DNA of 29,299 nucleotides from Opitutia bacterium UBA7350. Lineage in GTDB: Bacteria; Verrucomicrobiota; Verrucomicrobiia; Opitutales; Coraliomargaritaceae. The stretch covers positions 1 through 29,299 of the forward strand of contig DKOX01000083.1 in the NCBI GenBank assembly GCA_002470925.1. Reading direction: 5' to 3'. A model generated the notes under the pieces. It made no database searches, had not been told where the DNA came from, and worked only from the letters and a program-made list of their open reading frames with translations. The position numbers and the translations under genes were made by a program. Shown one piece after another: positions 24,543-29,299 of the stretch (the stretch's first letter is position 1; every line of letters begins with the position of its first letter).

Positions 24543-26051
24543 ATGCTCTCCGCATTCACCAATTCGCTCAAGATTCCGGAACTGCGCCAAAAGATCTTCT
24601 TTACCTTGGCATTGCTTTTCATTGCCCGGGTAGGTGCAAATATCCCGCTTCCCGGGATGAACCCGGGACCGATTCAGGACTACTTGAGCAATGAAGCGGG
24701 AGCAGGCGGTGGATTGCTCGGGCTCTACAACATGTTTACCGGTGGCGCCTTGCTCAACGGTGCCTTGTTTGCCCTCGGCATCATGCCCTACATCAGCGCC
24801 TCCATTATTATGCAGTTGATGGGTGCGGTCTTCCCCGGTCTTGCCCGCCTCCAGCAGGAAGGCGATGTCGGTCGCCAGAAGATCAATCAATATACCCGTT
24901 ACCTCACCATCGCGATTTGTCTGGTGCAGGGTCTCATGTTGCTCGTGGCGTTCAGCACCAATCCAGGCAGCATTATTCCGGGATTCAACCCCGCCGCTTA
25001 CGGTGAGGTCGTCCTCATGGGTAAAACCCAGTTCCTTATTACCGGTACCATTTTCCTGACCGCCGGCTCCATGATCATGGTTTGGCTCGGTGAACAAATC
25101 ACCCAAAAGGGAATCGGTAACGGCATCTCCCTCCTGATTACCGTCAGTATTATTTCCGGTCTCCCCGGGGCGGTCATCGCCGCCTACCAACTCTTTACCG
25201 CCCCCGTTGGATCCGAATCCCAACTCGGTCTCCCGCAGGGGGTCCTCATGCTGGCATTGCTCTTTGTCGTGACGGCCGGACTCGTCGCCATCACACAGGC
25301 CCAGCGCAAAATCCCCGTGCAATACGCCAAGCGCGTCGTCGGGCGGAAGGTATATGGCGGACAAAGCTCCTTCCTGCCGCTCAAGGTCAATTATGCCGGC
25401 GTGATGCCCGTTATTTTTGCCAGCGCCATCCTGATGTTCCCCACTCAGATTCTCTACTTCCTCGGGAAGAATACGGGGATGAATTTCTTTAATGAATTCG
25501 CCGACACTCTCGGGCGCGGCCAATTCGCCTATTATTTTGTCTTTGGTCTCCTGATCTTTGTTTTCAGTTATTTCTGGGTCTCCCTCATGTTCAAACCCGT
25601 TCAGATCGCGGACGACCTCAAGAAAAACGGCGGCTACGTGCCCGGTGTGCGCCCCGGGGAACCCACTGCCAAATTCCTCGACTTTATCATGACGCGCCTG
25701 ACCCTTGCCGGTGCGCTCGCCCTGACCCTCATCGCACTATTCCCGGATATCCTCCTGGTCGGCTACAAGATCCCCAACAGCGTCGCGATCTTCTTTGGCG
25801 GTACCGGGATGTTGATTACGGTCGGGGTCTTGCTCGATACCATGCGTCAGATCGAGACCTTTCTCTTGCAACGCCACTATGATGGTTTCCTCAAGAAAGG
25901 AAAAATCCGCGGACGCTCCGCGACCCGCAGTCGCCAGATCGTCGATTCCACCGGGCTGCAGGATTTCTGGACCGCATGGCGTCCGCTTCTCATCCTGGCG
26001 TTCACACTTTTTATTCTCGGTATCATCTCCTGGTTTATCAACCTCGGTTAA
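24543..26051 (+). CDS. secY: Preprotein translocase subunit SecY
   Basis: SecY is the protein-conducting channel of the inner membrane. The 502-residue protein is longer than E. coli SecY (443), the extra length lying mainly in loops. The N-terminus LKIPELRQKIFFTLALLFIARVGANIPLPG matches the first membrane segment. MPYISASIIMQLM is the second-helix plug region, and GNGISLLI and the TQAQRKIPVQYAKR loop (a ribosome and SecA contact) are clear. About ten membrane segments can be traced, and the tail after the last span is short (WFINLG). It is the last gene of the spc-type block and partners with SecE at the left end of the window. Confidence 0.97.
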   Translation: MLSAFTNSLKIPELRQKIFFTLALLFIARVGANIPLPGMNPGPIQDYLSNEAGAGGGLLGLYNMFTGGALLNGALFALGIMPYISASIIMQLMGAVFPGLARLQQEGDVGRQKINQYTRYLTIAICLVQGLMLLVAFSTNPGSIIPGFNPAAYGEVVLMGKTQFLITGTIFLTAGSMIMVWLGEQITQKGIGNGISLLITVSIISGLPGAVIAAYQLFTAPVGSESQLGLPQGVLMLALLFVVTAGLVAITQAQRKIPVQYAKRVVGRKVYGGQSSFLPLKVNYAGVMPVIFASAILMFPTQILYFLGKNTGMNFFNEFADTLGRGQFAYYFVFGLLIFVFSYFWVSLMFKPVQIADDLKKNGGYVPGVRPGEPTAKFLDFIMTRLTLAGALALTLIALFPDILLVGYKIPNSVAIFFGGTGMLITVGVLLDTMRQIETFLLQRHYDGFLKKGKIRGRSATRSRQIVDSTGLQDFWTAWRPLLILAFTLFILGIISWFINLG

Positions 26052-26058
26052 TACCCTC

Positions 26059-26073
26059 CGGGTTTCTGACCCG
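26059..26073 (+). promoter_or_regulatory. Small hairpin after secY
   Basis: CGGGT (26059-26063) pairs with ACCCG (26069-26073) around TTCTG. An alternative ACCC-TCC-GGGT stem (26053-26063) would exclude it. Downstream sequence is only moderately T-rich (TATCCAATTTTCC), so termination here would be weak at best. Confidence 0.35.
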
Positions 26074-26122
26074 TATCCAATTTTCCTTGTTCTTTGAATT
26101 CGATTCATTCGCTTGAAAAACG

Positions 26123-26890
26123 GTGAAACCCGTTCGCACAGTCGAAGCTATCCAAGCCATCCGCGAAGCTTGTCAAGTCGCGGCCTCGGTCCTTGCCCGG
26201 ATGGTCGATGCCGTTGAGGTCGGCGTTAATACCTATGACCTCGACCAACTCGGTCGTAAACTCATCGCGGAGCACGGTGCCGACAGCGCCTGTTTTAACT
26301 ACCGCCATCAAAGCAACGTTTTCCCCGCCTATACCTGCATTTCAGTCAACGAGGAAATCGTGCATGGTATCGGTCGCCTGCAGCGCGTCATCGCCCCGGG
26401 CGATTTGGTCTCACTCGATGTCGTGGTGCGCTACCGGGGTATGATCGGCGACAACGCCACTACCGTCGGCGTCGGCCCCGTTAGCAAAGCCAACCAGGCG
26501 CTCCTCGACACCACCCGCGAATCACTCCATCACGCCATTGGCCTTGCGCGTGCCGGAAACCGCGTCGGAGACATCTCCAATGCTGTAGAACGTTTCATCA
26601 AGCCCCACAAATACGGGATTGTCCGCGAATTTGTGGGCCACGGGGTTGGTTCCGGGATGCACGAACCACCGCAAATCCCGAACTTCGGCCCCCGCGGTCG
26701 CGGCGCCCTCCTCAAGCCCGGAATGGCCCTCGCCATTGAGCCCATGATCAATCTTGGGCGCCCCGAAATTGAGATGCTGGACGATGGCTGGACCGCCGTG
26801 ACGCGTGACCGCTTACCCTCCGCCCATTTCGAGCACACCGTCCTCATCACCGAATCGGATCCTGAAATTTTAACCTTACTGAAAAATTAA
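26123..26890 (+). CDS. map: Methionine aminopeptidase, type I
   Basis: This metalloenzyme removes the initiator Met from nascent proteins as they leave the ribosome. The 255-residue single-domain form lacks an N-terminal zinc-finger extension. All five metal ligands align with the E. coli enzyme: Asp99 (SLDV), Asp110 (GDNA), His173 (GHGVGSGMHE), Glu206 (IEPM) and Glu237 (FEHT). The substrate-site His81 (VHGI) is also present. The start is GTG at 26123, the only non-ATG start in the window, chosen because MKPVRTVEAIQAIREAC matches the family. adk, infA and rpmJ, frequent neighbours, are missing; rpsM follows after 75 bases. Confidence 0.96.
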   Translation: MKPVRTVEAIQAIREACQVAASVLARMVDAVEVGVNTYDLDQLGRKLIAEHGADSACFNYRHQSNVFPAYTCISVNEEIVHGIGRLQRVIAPGDLVSLDVVVRYRGMIGDNATTVGVGPVSKANQALLDTTRESLHHAIGLARAGNRVGDISNAVERFIKPHKYGIVREFVGHGVGSGMHEPPQIPNFGPRGRGALLKPGMALAIEPMINLGRPEIEMLDDGWTAVTRDRLPSAHFEHTVLITESDPEILTLLKN

Positions 26891-26891
26891 C

Positions 26892-26919
26892 TTTCCAAAA
26901 TCAAATTAACTGCTATTTT
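26892..26919 (+). promoter_or_regulatory. Candidate promoter of the alpha operon
   Basis: An extended -10 pattern, TG-C-TATTTT (26911-26919), is preceded after 16 bases by TTTCCA (26892-26897), a partial -35. The gap between map and rpsM is A/T-rich. A tiny CGCT-CAAT-AGCG hairpin (26933-26944) follows. There is no sign of the elaborate S4-binding pseudoknot known from E. coli. The call is tentative. Confidence 0.38.
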
Positions 26920-26965
26920 TACGCACTTTTCTCGCTCAATAGCGCTCATTTAACACATTAGTACC

Positions 26966-27328
26966 ATGCCTCGTATACTTGGAGTCGACATTCCAGCCAA
27001 CAAGAAGCTCGTTTTCGCGCTTCGTTATATCTATGGCCTCGGGCCCACACGCGCCAAAACCATCGTTGATGAAGCCGGTTTTGATCCCGACCGCCGTGCC
27101 GGAGACCTCAATGAGGAAGAGCTCAATCAACTCGCCAATATCGTTGCTGAGAAGAATTACATCGTCGAGGGCGACCTGCGCCGCGAGGTGACCGCTAACC
27201 TTAAACGACTTTCCGCCATCCGTAGTTGGCGCGGAATGCGCCACATGCGCGGACTTCCCGTTCGTGGACAGCGCACCAAAACCAACGCCCGCACCCGCAA
27301 GGGCGCCGTTAAACCCATCCGCAAATAA
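26966..27328 (+). CDS. rpsM: 30S ribosomal protein S13
   Basis: S13 lies in the 30S head and bridges to L5 and the P-site tRNA. The 120 residues show PRILGVDIPANKKLVFALRYIYGLG, the helix AKTIVDEAGFD, and the strongly basic C-terminus SWRGMRHMRGLPVRGQRTKTNARTRKG (core at about residues 90-114) ending in KPIRK. It opens the alpha block in the standard order S13-S11-S4-RpoA. The gap to rpsK is 29 bases. No Shine-Dalgarno sequence; ACC precedes the ATG. Confidence 0.97.
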   Translation: MPRILGVDIPANKKLVFALRYIYGLGPTRAKTIVDEAGFDPDRRAGDLNEEELNQLANIVAEKNYIVEGDLRREVTANLKRLSAIRSWRGMRHMRGLPVRGQRTKTNARTRKGAVKPIRK

Positions 27329-27357
27329 GCGCCTGATCGATACATCCCTTTTGTAAA

Positions 27358-27915
27358 ATGAGCGAAGAGAACGAACAAACCAACGAAGAAGAGGTAAAGG
27401 CTGTTGCACCTGTTGCAGACGCGCCTGCCAAAGAAGAGGCACCTGCCAAAGAAGCACCCGTTGCCGAGGCCGCGGAAGAAGCCCCTGTTAAAAAGGAGGA
27501 AACCGCCGAGGATCTTCTCAAGAGCGACCTTGAAGGCGTTAAAATTCGCCGCGCCAAAGGCAGTAAAAACATCACCGTTGGCGTTGTGAACGTGCTCGCA
27601 ACTTTCAATAACACCAAAGTGACCTTCGCCGACCCGCGCGGCAATGTTATCTCCTGGTCCAGTGCCGGTAAATGTAACTTCCGTGGCTCCCGCAAATCCA
27701 CTGCCTACGCCGCACAGGTCGTTACTCAGGATGCCGGTCGCGTCGCCATGTCGCACGGCATGAAGGAAGTGGTGGTGAAACTCAACGGCCCCGGTATGGG
27801 TCGCGACTCCGCCGTTCGTGCGCTTCAATCTATGGGCATGATTGTCACCGAGATCATCGACGTGACCCCCGTTCCTCACAACGGATGCCGTGCCCCCAAA
27901 CGTCGTCGTGTCTAA
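27358..27915 (+). CDS. rpsK: 30S ribosomal protein S11 with long acidic N-terminal extension
   Basis: S11 is a platform protein close to the 3' end of 16S rRNA and the mRNA exit. The family core (about 125 residues) begins near residue 62 with RRAKGSKNITVGVVNVLATF and includes SSAGKCNFRGSRKSTAYAAQ and VKLNGPGMGRDSAVRAL. It ends with TPVPHNGCRAPKRRRV. Ahead of it lies a 60-residue extension made mainly of Ala, Glu, Pro, Lys and Val, with repeats such as APAKEEAPAKEAP. No in-frame Met lies between the first codons (ATG 27358) and the core, so the extension is very likely translated. The total is 185 residues versus about 129 in E. coli. Confidence 0.96.
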   Translation: MSEENEQTNEEEVKAVAPVADAPAKEEAPAKEAPVAEAAEEAPVKKEETAEDLLKSDLEGVKIRRAKGSKNITVGVVNVLATFNNTKVTFADPRGNVISWSSAGKCNFRGSRKSTAYAAQVVTQDAGRVAMSHGMKEVVVKLNGPGMGRDSAVRALQSMGMIVTEIIDVTPVPHNGCRAPKRRRV

Positions 27916-27974
27916 GGTGATTCTGCCACCCCGACACAACATTTAATAGTTCGCAGAAAAACACATAACATATC

Positions 27975-28583
27975 ATGGCCCGCTACACAGGACCTACTAC
28001 ACGTATCAACCGCCGCTTCGGTCAGGCTATCTTTGCCCCGACCAAAGCATTCGAGCGCAAACCGCACCCTCCTGGGCAACACGGTCCGCGTCTCCGTCGC
28101 AAACTCAGCGACTACGCCATCGGCCTCAACGAGAAGCAAAAACTACGCTTCATGTATGGCATGACCGAAAAACAATTTCGCTTGACCTTCGAAAAGGCCA
28201 AGAATCAACGCGGGGTCACCGGTGATATCTTCCTTCAATTGCTCGAGTGCCGCCTCGATAGCGTTATCTATCGCCTCGGGTTTGCAAAATCCCGTTCCGC
28301 CGCCCGCCAGTTCGTTGGTCACGGTCACATCGTGGTGAATGGTAAAAAAACCGATATCGCCAGCTTTATCGTGAAAGAAGGCGACGAGATCGAAGTGCGT
28401 GAACGCAGTTCTTCCCGCCAGTTGGCGACCCGCTCCATGGACGAAAGCCAGGCCCGCACCGTTCCCGAGTGGCTCACGTTAAATGCGGATGCCCTCAAGG
28501 CTACCGTCAATCGTCTTCCCAGCAGCGAAGAAACCGAATCCGGCATCAACGTTCAGCTCATTGTTGAATACTACAGCCGTTAA
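27975..28583 (+). CDS. rpsD: 30S ribosomal protein S4
   Basis: S4 nucleates 30S body assembly and takes part in mRNA unwinding at the entry site. The 202-residue protein has the N-terminal MARYTGPTTRINRRFG and RKPHPPGQHGPRLRRKLSDYAI. The S4 RNA-binding domain follows (about residues 92-155: LECRLDSVIYRLGFAKSRSAARQFV, then GHIVVNGKKTDIASFIV). The tail ends INVQLIVEYYSR. N-terminal Cys residues of the zinc-binding type are absent. The 59-base gap from rpsK has no strong signal. rpoA follows after 72 bases in which I see nothing definite. Confidence 0.97.
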   Translation: MARYTGPTTRINRRFGQAIFAPTKAFERKPHPPGQHGPRLRRKLSDYAIGLNEKQKLRFMYGMTEKQFRLTFEKAKNQRGVTGDIFLQLLECRLDSVIYRLGFAKSRSAARQFVGHGHIVVNGKKTDIASFIVKEGDEIEVRERSSSRQLATRSMDESQARTVPEWLTLNADALKATVNRLPSSEETESGINVQLIVEYYSR

Positions 28584-28655
28584 TCTGCTATCGAGACTGC
28601 GCGCAACCCGCCTTTCTCACTCAGTTCCTCGTTCATTTTATTAACCAAGAAGATT

Positions 28656-29299
28656 ATGCCAAAGCGTTTAGGAAAATTCGAACTACCCAATCGTCTCGTT
28701 AAGGTCGAAGACACCGCAACCGACACCTACGCCACCTTCCAAGCCGAGCCCTTTGAGGCCGGTTATGGACACACCATCGGTAATTCCCTCCGACGCGTGC
28801 TCCTTAGTTCCATCGAAGGTGCCGCGATTTCAGCCGTTAACATTGACGGCGTGCAACATGAATTCCAAAGCATCGACGGAGTGGTCGAGGATGTCACCGA
28901 CATCGTCCTGAACCTCAAAAAGGTGCTCCTCGTCGCTACAAGCCGCAATTCAGTCAGCATGACGATCGACGTTACTCGCGACGGTCCCGTGACCGCCGCG
29001 GATATTCAGGAAGTTTCCGGGGTCGAGGTTATCAATCCGGAGCAACTCATTTGCACCCTCGATCGCAAAAAACGTTTCCATGCCGAACTCGAAGTGCGCG
29101 TAGGACGCGGTTATTGTGCCGGCGAGGAGAACAAGAAAGAAGATCAGCCCATCGGCGTGATCGCAATCGATTCTCTCTTTGGCCCCGTTAAACTTGTCAA
29201 ATACACCGTTGAAAATACCCGGGTCGGTCAGTCCATGGACTATGACAAGCTTATCCTCGAAGTGACCACGGACGGTCGCATCACACCGGATGACGCCCT
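28656..29299 (+). CDS. rpoA: DNA-directed RNA polymerase subunit alpha (5' part)
   Basis: RpoA dimerises to start polymerase assembly and carries a C-terminal DNA- and activator-binding domain. The frame from the ATG at 28656 runs open to the window edge, giving about 214 residues of the N-terminal domain. Family features are FEAGYGHTIGNSLRRVLLSS (about residues 34-53), which includes the dimerisation and beta-binding segment, then SSIEGAAISAVNIDGVQHEF and YTVENTRVGQSMDYDKLILEV near the end. The start is weakly supported by AAGAAG upstream. The C-terminal domain and stop codon lie beyond the window, as probably does rplQ. Confidence 0.95.
   Translation, partial: MPKRLGKFELPNRLVKVEDTATDTYATFQAEPFEAGYGHTIGNSLRRVLLSSIEGAAISAVNIDGVQHEFQSIDGVVEDVTDIVLNLKKVLLVATSRNSVSMTIDVTRDGPVTAADIQEVSGVEVINPEQLICTLDRKKRFHAELEVRVGRGYCAGEENKKEDQPIGVIAIDSLFGPVKLVKYTVENTRVGQSMDYDKLILEVTTDGRITPDDA

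Noticed and set aside
24513..25523. 336-codon minus-strand open frame opposite secY
   Set aside because: Complementary to the SecY membrane segments and rich in His, Gly and Asp, as expected from antisense of hydrophobic codons. No promoter or family motif.

Overview
The window is one nearly uninterrupted housekeeping block, all on the + strand: tRNA-Trp, secE-nusG, rplKAJL, rpoBC, the str operon (rpsL-rpsG-fusA), the S10 and spc operons, and the start of the alpha operon, ending inside rpoA. Its compactness and the contiguity of the rpoBC, str, S10, spc and alpha clusters point to a bacterium that keeps the ancestral ribosomal supercluster. Moderately GC-rich coding sequence, an SI3-type insertion in RpoC, a zinc-free S14, Ala/Glu-rich tails on several ribosomal proteins and scarce Shine-Dalgarno sequences fit the Verrucomicrobiota (Opitutae-like). 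This placement is an inference from pattern and was not checked by alignment.

Layout. 1-76 tRNA-Trp; 85-905 secE and nusG (Sec translocon and transcription elongation); 912-3088 rplK, rplA, rplJ, rplL (L1 and L10/L12 stalks); 3131-3176 terminator/attenuator hairpin; 3250-11334 rpoB and rpoC; 11357-11390 strong terminator; 11391-11624 intergenic region with a promoter; 11625-15064 rpsL, rpsG, fusA, rpsJ (no tuf); 15065-15216 leader with a structured RNA; 15217-20388 rplC, rplD, rplW, rplB, rpsS, an unrecognised exported-protein gene, rplV, rpsC, rplP, rpmC, rpsQ; 20441-26051 rplN, rplX, rplE, rpsN, rpsH, rplF, rplR, rpsE, rplO, secY; 26123-26890 map; 26966-29299 rpsM, rpsK, rpsD and the 5' part of rpoA. 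The usual rpmD (L30), adk, infA and rpmJ (L36) are missing from their common positions.

How the parts work together. The genes supply most of the large-subunit tunnel and stalk proteins, the small-subunit head and platform, core RNA polymerase with NusG, EF-G, the SecYE channel and the aminopeptidase that trims nascent N-termini.

Points worth a second look. (1) A 123-codon gene for a signal-peptide-bearing small beta-domain protein sits between rpsS and rplV. (2) RpoC appears to have lost all four cysteines of the second zinc site while keeping the first. (3) Acidic Ala/Glu-rich extensions occur on S11 (N-terminal, about 60 residues), L15, L5 and RpoC. (4) There are RNA structures in front of rplL and rplC, and a terminator-like hairpin between rplL and rpoB. 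(5) Only about six of 38 start codons have a convincing Shine-Dalgarno sequence, while a TC dinucleotide directly before ATG is common.
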